Shown: positions 45,433 through 53,707 of the stretch, one piece after another
How the letters are laid out: each line of letters opens with the position of its first letter
Position numbering within the stretch: position 1 is the first letter of the stretch
Origin: Streptomyces sp. ISL-1
GTDB lineage: Bacteria; Actinomycetota; Actinomycetes; Streptomycetales; Streptomycetaceae
DNA length: 64,000 nt
NCBI RefSeq assembly: GCF_018614585.1
Contig: NZ_JAGGOI010000007.1
Span: 248,001 to 312,000 of the forward strand
Direction of reading: 5' to 3'
Notes under the pieces: generated by a model
What the model saw: the letters and a program-made list of their open reading frames with translations, nothing else
Told to the model about the DNA's origin: nothing
The model's database searches: none
Made by a program: the position numbers and the translations under genes

Positions 45433-46665
45433 GTGAGCTCGGGAGGGCTGGAGCTACCCCCCGGTGACGCAGGTCACGAGGGGGACTCCACCGACGTCCC
45501 GCCCGGTGCGGTCTCCCTCGCAAGACCGATGGAGATCGGGGCGGAACTGGACTGGGGCGCGGACGCCTGGAGCGAAGTGCGTACGCGCGCACAGCGTGCC
45601 GGGCGGGCCTACATCTGGCTGAACCTGGTGGAGCAGCGGCTGCGGGCCGTGGTGGCCGCAGTGCTGCGGCCCATCTACGAACCCGTGCACGGCGACGAGT
45701 GGGTGGTGGCCGCGGCGGGGCCGGCGGGGCAGGAGTGGGTGCAGCGCGCGGTCGCGGTGCGGGAGGTCTCCCGCCGCAAGGGTTATCTCCTCGATCCGGC
45801 GGACGACAATGTCCTGTCCTTCCTCACTCTTCCTCAGCTCCGCGAACTGATGGTCCAGCACTGGCCCTGCTTCGAGCCGTACTTCGACGACCGGCGCGAG
45901 GTCGAGCTGGCGCTGGACGAGCTGGAGGTCGCGCGCAACGTCGTCTCGCGCAACCGGGCACTGAACGAGGCGGTCCTCGCCCAGGCCGAGCGTGCCTCCG
46001 CCCGTCTGCTGGAGATACTCGACAGCGGCGCGGGTGTCCCTTCCGCCGACCGCCTGCCGGTCGACGCGGTCGAGGAACTGGTGGGCGACCGCTACGCCGA
46101 CGTGGTCTCCATCCACACCGACCGGGTCCGGCTGCAACGCCAGCTCCCGGCCGAAGACCTCTTCGGCGGCGCGCGCCGGCTCGACGCGATCGGCATAGGC
46201 CTGAACCTCCTGGTCCAGAACTTCTCCGGACGCCGGCTGGTGCGGCTGGCCGAATCGGGCTGCCGGGTCCGTCTTGTCTTCCTGAATCCGGCGAGCAGTG
46301 CGGTCAAGCGCCGGGAGCGCGAACTGGGCCTCAAGAAGGGAGAGTTGAGCCGCACGGTGGAGATGAACATCCTCCATATGCGCCGCGTACGCTCCCGTCT
46401 GCGCGACCCGGGAGCCTTCGAGATCCAGGTCTTCGACGAGACCCCCCGCTTCACGGCGTACCTGGTGGACGGTGACGGGCCCGACGCGGTCGGGGTCGTC
46501 CAGCCCTATCTGCGGCGCGCACGCGGCATGGAGGCGCCCGTCCTGGTGCTGCGCGGCGGGGGCCGGGCTGTGGTCCGGGCGGGACAGGACAGCGAGCACG
46601 GTCTCTTCGAGACGTACCGCGAGGAGTTCGAGTCGGTCTGGACGGACTCCCGGCCCGTCTCCTGA
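45433..46665 (+). CDS. SAV2148-family HEPN-domain protein
   Basis: A 410-residue soluble protein of a Streptomyces family that databases call SAV2148 family HEPN domain-containing protein. The all-helical HEPN part lies around residues 125-190. The RN dyad is present (ARNVVSRNRALNE, Arg168-Asn169), but the catalytic His expected a few residues later in RNase-active HEPNs is not there. The second half (LIGI-like GLNLLVQNF to LVDGDGPDAVGVVQPYLRR) looks like a phospholipase-D-type sensor fold, with FLNP and LHMRRVRSR segments. Start GTG 45433. It is alone and highly conserved in the genus. The function is unknown. Confidence 0.78.
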   Translation: MSSGGLELPPGDAGHEGDSTDVPPGAVSLARPMEIGAELDWGADAWSEVRTRAQRAGRAYIWLNLVEQRLRAVVAAVLRPIYEPVHGDEWVVAAAGPAGQEWVQRAVAVREVSRRKGYLLDPADDNVLSFLTLPQLRELMVQHWPCFEPYFDDRREVELALDELEVARNVVSRNRALNEAVLAQAERASARLLEILDSGAGVPSADRLPVDAVEELVGDRYADVVSIHTDRVRLQRQLPAEDLFGGARRLDAIGIGLNLLVQNFSGRRLVRLAESGCRVRLVFLNPASSAVKRRERELGLKKGELSRTVEMNILHMRRVRSRLRDPGAFEIQVFDETPRFTAYLVDGDGPDAVGVVQPYLRRARGMEAPVLVLRGGGRAVVRAGQDSEHGLFETYREEFESVWTDSRPVS

Positions 46666-46743
46666 CGCTCCGCCCGTGTTGTCAGTGGTGCGTGCGAAGG
46701 TGGTCATCACTTGGGGGAACGCACCACAGAAAGGAGGTACGGG

Positions 46744-47478
46744 ATGAGCTGGGTCAGCGGGCCGTTGATGGCGTTCGATCTGGAGACCACGGGGACGGAT
46801 GTCGAGACCGACCGCATCGTGACGGCGGCGGTCGTCCGGCTGGAGGCGGACGGATCCGTGTCGGAGGAGCGGATCTGGCTGCTGAACCCCGGTGTGGCCA
46901 TACCCGAGCAGGCATCGGCGATCCACGGCATCTCGACGGAACACGCCCGCGAGCACGGGGTGCCGGCCGCCTCCGCGATCGAGGAGATCACACGGGTTGT
47001 CGCGGACGGGCTGCGCTCAGGGACGCCACTGGTGGTGATGAACGCGCGCTACGACCTGTCCCTGCTCGACCGTGAGTGCCGGCGGTACGGGGTCGAGTCG
47101 GTCAGCGAGCGACTGGGCAACGCACCTTCGCCCGTCATCGATCCGCTGGTGATCGACAAGCACGTCGACAAGTACCGGAAGGGGAAGCGGGCCCTCTACG
47201 CGCTGTGTGCCCACTACGGGGTGTCGCTCGACGACGCGCACGACGCTAGGGCGGACGCCGTGGCCGCTGCCCGAGTGGTGCGACGTCTGGGGGAGGAGCA
47301 CCAGCCCGTCGGAGTGATGCCGTTGGCGGACCTGCATGGTCTGCAGGTGCGCGCGGCAGCCGAGCAGTCGCTCTCCTTGCAGGCCTATCTGCGGCGCACC
47401 GCGGATCCGGCGGCGGTCGTCGAACCGGCCTGGCCACTCATTCCCCGGCTGCGGGAGCCCGCAGCCGGGAGAGACTGA
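46744..47478 (+). CDS. DnaQ-like 3'-5' exonuclease
   Basis: A 244-residue DEDDh exonuclease. ExoI is MAFDLETTGTDVETDRIV (Asp-x-Glu), ExoII LVVMNARYDLSLLDRE, with Asp, and ExoIII DAHDARADAVAAARVV, which contains the His-x4-Asp ending. The start is ATG 46744 with a perfect AAAGGAGGT ribosome site. It is probably a stand-alone proofreading or repair nuclease, since no polymerase domain follows. It has a C-terminal extension of about 60 residues. It lies 78 bases after the HEPN protein gene on the same strand. Confidence 0.9.
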   Translation: MSWVSGPLMAFDLETTGTDVETDRIVTAAVVRLEADGSVSEERIWLLNPGVAIPEQASAIHGISTEHAREHGVPAASAIEEITRVVADGLRSGTPLVVMNARYDLSLLDRECRRYGVESVSERLGNAPSPVIDPLVIDKHVDKYRKGKRALYALCAHYGVSLDDAHDARADAVAAARVVRRLGEEHQPVGVMPLADLHGLQVRAAAEQSLSLQAYLRRTADPAAVVEPAWPLIPRLREPAAGRD

Positions 47479-47583
47479 CCCGACGGCGCGGAGGCCCGGA
47501 TGTCAGTTGGCGGCCGGGGAAGCTGTCTCGTCGGCCTTGATGTCGAAGTTGATCTTTTTTCTCGGCGGGTGCCGACGGGCCAC

Positions 47584-48096
47584 TCAGAGCTTACCGAAGA
47601 TCACTCCGCGCCAGGTCCAGCCCGATTCGAGGGCGGCGTTCCGCAGGGGGTTGGTCAGCTGCGCGCTGTCGAAGCTGAATGTCTCCGTCGCTTCGAGGCG
47701 GCCGTTCTCCCCCCGTTGGAGCGTCCACCGGCGGGAGACGGTCCTGCCCGCGCCGCGCGCGTACTCCGCCGAAGTCTGGAGCCGCGGAGGATTCCCGACG
47801 CGGGTGACCTCCCACTGCTCCTCGACGGCACGCACCTCAGGGACCTCCTCGACCAGGCGCATCCGGATCCGGAGGGCGTGCGTCAGTTGGGACCCGATAA
47901 AGAAGGTCTGCCAGGCGGGCTCGGCGATCCGCCACTCCGCCACCAGATCGGCGTCATGCGCTGCGCCGTCGCTGATGATGTACGGGACATCCGGCCGGTT
48001 GAGACTGAGCAGGGCTGTCCGCAATTCCTCGGCCGAGCGTGGCGCGACCCCGTCCTCGGGGCGCTTGGTTCCGGTCAGCATGTCGAAGAATCCCAT
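47584..48096 (-). CDS. Conserved hypothetical protein linked to a WXG-like gene
   Basis: A 170-residue soluble protein. It begins MGFFDMLTGTKRPEDGV, then a segment NRPDVPYIISDGAAHDADLVAEWRI and a C-terminal beta-rich part with SRRWTLQRGENGRLEATETFSF. I do not recognise a named family. Its start lies four bases after the stop of the broken WXG-like gene, with GGGTGA as ribosome site, so the two belong together and probably are made as a pair. The composition (paired strands, Trp-rich) fits a small binding or chaperone-like protein. It converges on the exonuclease gene. Confidence 0.75.
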   Translation of the reverse strand: MGFFDMLTGTKRPEDGVAPRSAEELRTALLSLNRPDVPYIISDGAAHDADLVAEWRIAEPAWQTFFIGSQLTHALRIRMRLVEEVPEVRAVEEQWEVTRVGNPPRLQTSAEYARGAGRTVSRRWTLQRGENGRLEATETFSFDSAQLTNPLRNAALESGWTWRGVIFGKL

Positions 48097-48100
48097 GAGG

Positions 48101-48497
48101 TCACCCTATGAGGGGTCGGGTTGTGGAGTTGGCCTGGGTCCCGGCGGCGAGGTCTTGGTTCTGGAAGATGTTCTGCGTTCCGCTCAACGCGTTCCGCTCC
48201 TGCTGCAAGCGCGCCATCAGCCGGTTCGCCTGCCCCTGCCAGGCGACCAGCGCGTCCGAGACGCCCTGGTCCGATGCCCAGCCGGAGAGCCCTTTCAGCC
48301 CGGTGTCCTGCTTCAGCAGCGGGCTCGCAACGGGCGACGGGGTGACGAAGAGCGACGCCGCCGATCCACCACCGGTCACCATGCAACTGGCTGACTGAGT
48401 GTCAGGCATCTGATGCTCGGTCCAAGTACTTCGTCGCGCGCTGCTTGTCGCTCGCCGAGCTCGCGAGCGCCTGCTCGCCGCCTGCTCCGGTTCCCAT
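48101..48497 (-). pseudogene. WXG-like small protein gene, split by a one-base frameshift
   Basis: Reading from ATG 48497 gives MGTGAGGEQALASSASDKQ and RATKYLD, then a stop at 48402-48404 in that frame. A second frame opens at ATG 48409 and runs 102 residues to 48101. Removing one C in the GGACCGAG stretch at about 48419 joins them as YLDEHQMPDTQ and one 131-residue protein. Its core GLSGWASDQGVSDALVAWQG and then ANRLMARLQQERNALSGT is a helical hairpin like WXG100 family members (WQG turn). The overlap of the two frames could also allow coupled translation. Either a true frameshift, a strain-specific loss, or a sequence error. Confidence 0.65.
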
Positions 48498-48646
48498 GGG
48501 CAACCCCCGTTGCAGTCGAACCGTCCGGCCTCGCAGCCAAGAGGCGGAGTACGGAAGACTGTCCCGCACCCTATCGGGGTGAACTGCGGTGCGAGCAGGC
48601 GGCCCACCGCGTGTGTCCGGAGCGTCCGCGCGTCGGGAAGCGCTGG

Positions 48647-49516
48647 TCAGAACGGGTACCAGCGGACCTCGGGGTCGTTGTCGCGCAGCGACGCGACCCT
48701 CCGGCGGAACTCCGCGAGCGCCTTCGGGCCGGCCGGTGCGTGCTGCGCGACCCAGGCGCAGCTCGCCGTCTCCCGGGCGCCGCGCAGGACCGTACAGCCG
48801 TCCCACTCCCGGACGTCCCAGCCGTACGCCGCCGTGAACGCGTCGTACGCCTCGGCGGGCAGGCCGTACCGGTCGCGGGAGAGGGCCAGTACCACCAGGT
48901 CGTGCTCCCGCAGATCCGCGGAGAACGTCTCCAGGTCCATCAGGACCGGGCCGTCCGGGCCCACATGGACGTTGCGGGGGAGCGCGTCGCCGTGGATCGG
49001 GCCCGGGGGCAGGTGGGGGGTGAGCGCGTCCGCCGCCGCGGCGAAACCGTCGCGGCGCGCGCGCAAGTACGCCGCGTCCGCCGGGTCGATCGCGTCGCCC
49101 GCCAGCCGTAGCCAGCGCTCGACCCCGCCGAGCAACTCCCGCCGCGGCAGCGCGAACGGCGGCGAGGGCAGCGCATGGATCAGGCGCAGCAGCCGCGCCA
49201 GATCCGCGGGCCCCGCCGGACGCACCGCAGCCGACAGCCGGTGCCAGACCGTAACCGGATGGCCGTCCACCAGGCGGGCCTTCGGTTCGACGGGCCGGAC
49301 CGCAGGCACGCCCGCCTCCGACAGCCACGCCCCGACGGCCAGTTCGCGTTCCGCCCGCGCAAGCAGCTCCGCGTCCCGGCCGACCTTGACGACCACATCG
49401 CCCGCCCCGAACACCGCGTTCTCGCCGAGCGCCAGCAGTTCCGCATCGGCGGGGAGCCCCGCGGCCGTCAGTACCTCGCGCGCCCGTGTCTCGTCCACGA
49501 GGACAAAGTCTCGCAT
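48647..49516 (-). CDS. Aminoglycoside phosphotransferase-family kinase
   Basis: A 289-residue APH/ChoK-fold kinase. The catalytic loop is GPIHGDALPRNVHVGPDG (Asp base and Asn), and the metal Asp is in VLMDLETFS. The N-terminal ATP Lys is in DVVVKVGRDAE. The family phosphorylates hydroxyls on drugs, sugars or amino alcohols; in Streptomyces most chromosomal members have unknown substrate and are not resistance genes. ATG 49516 is divergent from the sugar ABC operon, with 99 bases between. No resistance or antibiotic genes are near. Confidence 0.85.
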   Translation of the reverse strand: MRDFVLVDETRAREVLTAAGLPADAELLALGENAVFGAGDVVVKVGRDAELLARAERELAVGAWLSEAGVPAVRPVEPKARLVDGHPVTVWHRLSAAVRPAGPADLARLLRLIHALPSPPFALPRRELLGGVERWLRLAGDAIDPADAAYLRARRDGFAAAADALTPHLPPGPIHGDALPRNVHVGPDGPVLMDLETFSADLREHDLVVLALSRDRYGLPAEAYDAFTAAYGWDVREWDGCTVLRGARETASCAWVAQHAPAGPKALAEFRRRVASLRDNDPEVRWYPF

Positions 49517-49615
49517 CCGTGCAGGCCGCCTTGACGAACCGACGGACCGTCAGCACGATGACGGGGGCCGCCGGGGAGGCCGGACCAGGAGGAGCCGCCC
49601 GAAGGAGTCGATTCC

Positions 49616-50566
49616 GTGACACTGGCGAGCGCAGCGCCGCGGTCCGGAGAGCCGGGGCCCAGCAGGCCGCGGTCCGGCAGGCCACGGCCCGTCCGACACC
49701 TGGACCACGGGGCCTGGGTCCTCGTACTGCCTGCCCTCATACCGATCCTGGTGCTCAGCGTCGGGCCGCTGCTCTACGGCATCTCACTGGCCTTCACCGA
49801 TTCCCAGGCGGGCCGCACCGAGCCCACCGAGTGGATCGGGACGCTCAACTTCCAGGACCTGGCGCACGACACACTGTTCTGGGACTCGTTCCGCATCGGC
49901 CTGCTCTGGGCTCTCGGGGTGACCGTCCCGCAGTTCGTGCTCGCCCTCGGCCTCGCCCTGCTGCTCAGCCAGAACCTCCGCTTCCGCTGGCTGGCGCGCG
50001 CCCTCGCGATCATTCCGTGGGCCATGCCCGAGGTCGTCGTCGGCATCATGTGGCGACTCGTATACAACCCCGACGCGGGCATCCTCAACGAGACCATCCG
50101 CGACCTGGGGCTCGGAGACGGCCGGGACTGGCTGACCGGCCTCGCCACAGCTCTGCCCGCCGTGATCGTCGTCGGCATCTGGGCCGGCATGCCGCAGACC
50201 ACCGTCGCGCTCCTCGCCGGGCTCCAGAACACCCCGTACGAACTCCATGAGGCCGCGGCCCTCGACGGCGCGGGCGCCTGGCGCAGGTTCCGCACGGTCA
50301 CCTGGCCCGCCATCAAGCCCGTCGCGCTCGCCATCACCGCGCTCAACTTCATCTGGAACTTCAACTCCTTCGCCCTGGTCTACGTGCTCACCAACGGCGG
50401 CCCCGGGGGACGCACCCGCCTCCCCATGCTCTTCGCCTACGAAGAGGCCTTCCGCTACGGCCAGTTCGGGTACGCCGCCGCGATGGGCTGCGTCATGGTC
50501 GCGGTGATCTCGGTGATGCTCGCCCTCTATCTCGTAGGACGGCTCAAGGGAGGCGATGAGAAGTGA
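49616..50566 (+). CDS. Sugar ABC transporter permease (MalF-like)
   Basis: A 316-residue inner-membrane permease of the carbohydrate uptake CUT1 family with about six helices. The EAA loop, which contacts the ATPase, is ELHEAAALDGAGAWRRFRTVTWP. Start GTG 49616 has GAAGGAG upstream. The N-terminal 30 residues are basic and Pro-rich. It begins a three-gene operon, with a four-base overlap to the next permease. No ATPase gene is present, as usual for Streptomyces, where the common MsiK serves many CUT1 importers. The sugar is unknown; the nearby beta-glucosidase is 11 kb away. Confidence 0.92.
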   Translation: MTLASAAPRSGEPGPSRPRSGRPRPVRHLDHGAWVLVLPALIPILVLSVGPLLYGISLAFTDSQAGRTEPTEWIGTLNFQDLAHDTLFWDSFRIGLLWALGVTVPQFVLALGLALLLSQNLRFRWLARALAIIPWAMPEVVVGIMWRLVYNPDAGILNETIRDLGLGDGRDWLTGLATALPAVIVVGIWAGMPQTTVALLAGLQNTPYELHEAAALDGAGAWRRFRTVTWPAIKPVALAITALNFIWNFNSFALVYVLTNGGPGGRTRLPMLFAYEEAFRYGQFGYAAAMGCVMVAVISVMLALYLVGRLKGGDEK

Positions 50567-51405
50567 CGGCACTGCGCACCAGCCGGTCCGGCCGCGCCGG
50601 CCAGTACCTCGCGCTCCTCTGCTACCTCGTCTTCCTCGCGTTTCCCTTCCTGTGGTTGATATCCACCGCCTTCAAGCCGCCGCGCGAACTGGGCTCCCTG
50701 CACCCCACCTGGATCCCTGAGGACCCGACCCTCGACAACTTCCGGCAGGCATTCGACGAACAGCCGCTCCTCCACGCCGCCGTCAACAGCCTGATCGCGG
50801 CGCTCGCCGCAGCCCTGATCGCCGTCGTGATCGCCACGCCCATGGCGTACGTCATGGCCCGCCACCGCAACAAGCTCTCTGCCGCCGCCACCGGCTGGGT
50901 GGTGGTCAGCCAGGCGTTCCCGTTCGTGCTGGTGATCATTCCGCTGTTCCTGATCCTGAAGAACCTGCATCTGATCAACACCCTGTTGGGACTGATCCTG
51001 GTGTACGTCGTCTGGGCGCTGCCGTTCGCGCTCTGGATGCTGGTCGGATACGTACGGGCGGTGCCGCGCGAGCTCGAGGAGGCCGCGGCGGTCGACGGCG
51101 CGGGCAGGCTCCGCACGCTTGTCTCGGTCACCGCACCGCTGCTCGCGCCCGGCATCGTCGCCACCGCGCTGTTCGCCTTCATCACCGCATGGAATGAGTT
51201 CTTCTTCGCGCTTGTCCTGCTCAAGACACCGGAGAAACAGACCTTGCCGGTCGTCCTCACACACTTTCTCGGCGCGGAGGGCGTCGCCGACCTCGGCCCG
51301 CTCGCCGCGGCCGCGTTCCTCGCGACGATCCCCTCGCTCGTCATCTTCGCGATCATTCAGAAGCGGATCACCGGCGGGATGCTGGCAGGGGCGGTGAAGT
51401 CGTGA
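50563..51405 (+). CDS. Sugar ABC transporter permease (MalG-like)
   Basis: A 280-residue second permease of the CUT1 pair, six helices, EAA loop ELEEAAAVDGAGRLRTLVSVT. It overlaps the first permease by GTGA at 50563-50566 and is overlapped at its own stop by the solute-binding protein gene, so the three are translated together. The N-terminus has an early membrane helix after RAGQYLALL. It forms the pore with the MalF-like protein. Confidence 0.93.
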   Translation: MTALRTSRSGRAGQYLALLCYLVFLAFPFLWLISTAFKPPRELGSLHPTWIPEDPTLDNFRQAFDEQPLLHAAVNSLIAALAAALIAVVIATPMAYVMARHRNKLSAAATGWVVVSQAFPFVLVIIPLFLILKNLHLINTLLGLILVYVVWALPFALWMLVGYVRAVPRELEEAAAVDGAGRLRTLVSVTAPLLAPGIVATALFAFITAWNEFFFALVLLKTPEKQTLPVVLTHFLGAEGVADLGPLAAAAFLATIPSLVIFAIIQKRITGGMLAGAVKS

Positions 51406-52700
51406 TGCGCGTACGACTGCTGACGGCGGTCACCGCCGCGCTGGCGCTGCTGCTGAGCGGCTGCACGGACGGCGACGGCTCAGGCACCGACAGGAAGATC
51501 ACGCTCCGCTTCCAGTCCCTGGCGTGGCAGAAGGAGTCCGTCGACGCCAACAAGGAGCTGGTGAAGGAGTGGAACGCGAGCCACCCCGACATCCAGGTCC
51601 AGTACGTCCAGGGCAGCTGGGACAGCGTCCATGACCAGCTGCTGACCTCCTTCGAGGGCGGCGAGGCGCCGGACATCATCCATGACGCCTCCGACGACCT
51701 CGCCGACTTCGCGTACGGCGGCTATCTGGCCGATCTGAGCGAGCTGCTGCCCGAGCGCCTCAAGTCCGACATCCCGCAGCGGAGTTGGGAGACGGCGTCC
51801 TTCGGCGGGGGGATCTACGGCGTGCCCTTTCTGCAGGAGCCGCGTGTTCTCATCGCCAACAAGAAGATCCTCGACTCCTCAGGGGTCCGTGTTCCGACGG
51901 CCGGGAAGCCGTGGAGTTGGGAGGAGTTCCGCCAGGTCACCAAGACGCTCACGGAGAAGATGGGGGAGGGAAAGTACGGTGTCGCCTGGCCGCTCAAGGA
52001 GCCGGTCTCCGTCACCCTCAACCTCGGTCTGTCGGCGGGTGGTCAGCTCTTCCACCGCGGCGACGACGGAAAGGTCACGATCAAGTTCACCGATGGTGAC
52101 GGCGTGGTGCCCGGCACCGTCCACGATCAGGTCAACACCGACAAGAGCGCGTCGGGCAGCACCCTCGGCATGGGCGGTTCGGACACGCTGCCCGGCTTCT
52201 TCGGCGGTAAGTACGCGATGGTCCCGCTGGGCTTCTCGTACCGGCAGCAGATCGTGCAGCAGGCGCCCAAGGGCTTCGAGTGGACGGTGCTGCCCGCCCC
52301 GGCCGGACCCGAGGGCCCGGCCCAAGGAGTGAGCCCGCAGACTCTCTCCGTCGCCGAGGACTCTCCGTACAAGAAGGAGGCGGCGCAGTTCATCGACTTC
52401 ATGCTCCAGCCGCGGAACATGGTGCGGCTGGCGAAGGGCGACTGGATGCTGCCGACCGGTACGCAGGCGCTGGCCGACCCGTTGCTGCACACCGAGAAGG
52501 ACGGCTGGGCCACCGGCGCGGCGCTCGCGCGGGATCTGCGTTCCGCGCCCGCGCAGTCGGTTCGCGGCTATCCGGAGTGGAAGGACAAGGTGGCGACGCC
52601 GGCGCTGCAGGAGTACTACAGCGGGGCGATCGACGCCGATGAGCTGGAGAAACGGCTGGTGAGGGACGGGAATCTGGTGCTGGCGCGCTATCAGCGCTAG
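51405..52700 (+). CDS. Sugar-binding lipoprotein of the ABC transporter
   Basis: A 431-residue extracellular solute-binding protein of family 1. The lipobox LLLSGC ends the signal. It then has a typical fold: the first lobe strand [14 protein letters not shown], and the binding-cleft segments [22 protein letters not shown] and [19 protein letters not shown] 51405 shares the TGATG junction with the permease; GTG 51402 is an alternative start with an overlap of four bases. It captures a sugar or oligosaccharide for the two permeases. It is unusual in gene order: binding protein last, not first. Confidence 0.93.
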   Translation: MRVRLLTAVTAALALLLSGCTDGDGSGTDRKITLRFQSLAWQKESVDANKELVKEWNASHPDIQVQYVQGSWDSVHDQLLTSFEGGEAPDIIHDASDDLADFAYGGYLADLSELLPERLKSDIPQRSWETASFGGGIYGVPFLQEPRVLIANKKILDSSGVRVPTAGKPWSWEEFRQVTKTLTEKMGEGKYGVAWPLKEPVSVTLNLGLSAGGQLFHRGDDGKVTIKFTDGDGVVPGTVHDQVNTDKSASGSTLGMGGSDTLPGFFGGKYAMVPLGFSYRQQIVQQAPKGFEWTVLPAPAGPEGPAQGVSPQTLSVAEDSPYKKEAAQFIDFMLQPRNMVRLAKGDWMLPTGTQALADPLLHTEKDGWATGAALARDLRSAPAQSVRGYPEWKDKVATPALQEYYSGAIDADELEKRLVRDGNLVLARYQR

Positions 52701-52789
52701 ACGCCTGCGCCCGGAGTGGTGTCGGCGTGAGGCGGCTGCGCCGGGAGCGGTGTCGCGCGGGGCGGCTGTGCGGGGAGGGGTGTCAGCGT

Positions 52790-53392
52790 GAGGCGTTCGC
52801 GCCGTACTCCTTTGTCGGCGCGTGCCAGGGTGACCGCGAGGAACGGGGGGAGTGGCAGCGGCCGGCCGGTGCGGACAAGGTGCTGCTGGTCTCGCTCGGC
52901 TCGACCTTCACCAAGCAACCCGCCTTCTACCGCGAGTGCGTGAAGGCGTTCGGCGATCTGCCGGGCTGGCATGTGGTGCTGCAGGTCGGCCGGTACGTCG
53001 AGGAGTCGGAGCTGGGTGAGGTTCCGGCCAATGTCGAGGTGCACCGGTGGGTGCCGCAACTGGCGATCCTGCGCCAGGCGGACGCCGTCATCACCCATGC
53101 GGGCGCGGGCGGCAGCCAGGAGGGCCTGGCGACGGCCACCCCGATGGTCGCGGTCCCGCAGGCGGTCGACCAGTTCGGCAACGCCGACATGCTGGTCGGC
53201 CTGGGCGTGGCTCGCAGGCTCGACTCGGAGACGGCGACGGCGGATGAGTTGAGGGAGGCGGTGCTGGGGGTGACGAGCGATCCCGAAGTGGCCCGGAAAC
53301 TCAGGGAGATCAGCGTCCAGATGGCGTCGGAGGGCGGCACGACGCGTGCGGCGGACCTGATCGACGCGGCGCTCGCGACCAGGCACGGCTGA
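52790..53392 (+). pseudogene. Macrolide-type glycosyltransferase, C-terminal half only
   Basis: Frame reading [20 protein letters not shown] and then [20 protein letters not shown] down to [15 protein letters not shown] is the C-terminal (UDP-sugar-binding) domain of a MGT/OleD-like glycosyltransferase, with the donor motif around [25 protein letters not shown] full enzyme is about 400 residues with an N-terminal acceptor domain; here only 200 remain and no N-terminal part is found upstream, where 52701-52789 is a GC-rich repeat of about 27 bases. It lies immediately after the ABC operon. The remnant keeps codon pattern, so the loss may be recent. Confidence 0.75.
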
Positions 53393-53449
53393 CGGTTGCG
53401 GTGACGTTGCCCTCGGCGCCGGGCGGGCTGTTCCTCCTGCTCGTCCTCG

Positions 53450-53664
53450 TTGTCCTCAGTCGCCGGACGGGCTCGAACTTGCCGCCCGGCTCCCGGAACC
53501 CGTCCGTCCGGAGCCAGGCCCGGTGCGCCTTCGGGGCGTGTCCTTCGTCGCCGGGCGGGCTTGAATGTGCCGCCCGGCCCCCGGATTTCAGCCGTTCTGA
53601 GCCCTCCAGGCGTGTCCTCAAGCGCCGGACGGGCTGAAATTCAGCCCGTCCGGCGCTTGAGGAC
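53450..53664. repeat. Cluster of Streptomyces-type intergenic palindromes; full copy at 53614-53664
   Basis: The full copy has perfect 25-base arms (53614-53638 and 53640-53664) around one central base. It begins GTCCTCAAGCGCCGGACGGG and mirrors it. In the 160 bases before, partial copies of the same half-site occur (for example CAGTCGCCGGACGGGCTCGA near 53460 and GTCGCCGGGCGGGCTTGAAT near 53548). The element is at the 3' end of the MMPL gene and can end its transcription. It is of the same type as the hairpin at 625-673. Confidence 0.8.
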
Positions 53665-53707
53665 TGGAGCCCCATGCCCGCCAGGGCCCCGTCCCCGTGC
53701 GTAACCG

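Noticed and set aside
48647..49516. Phosphotransferase as an antibiotic resistance gene
   Set aside because: The family fold is clear, but no specificity motif or resistance context is visible.
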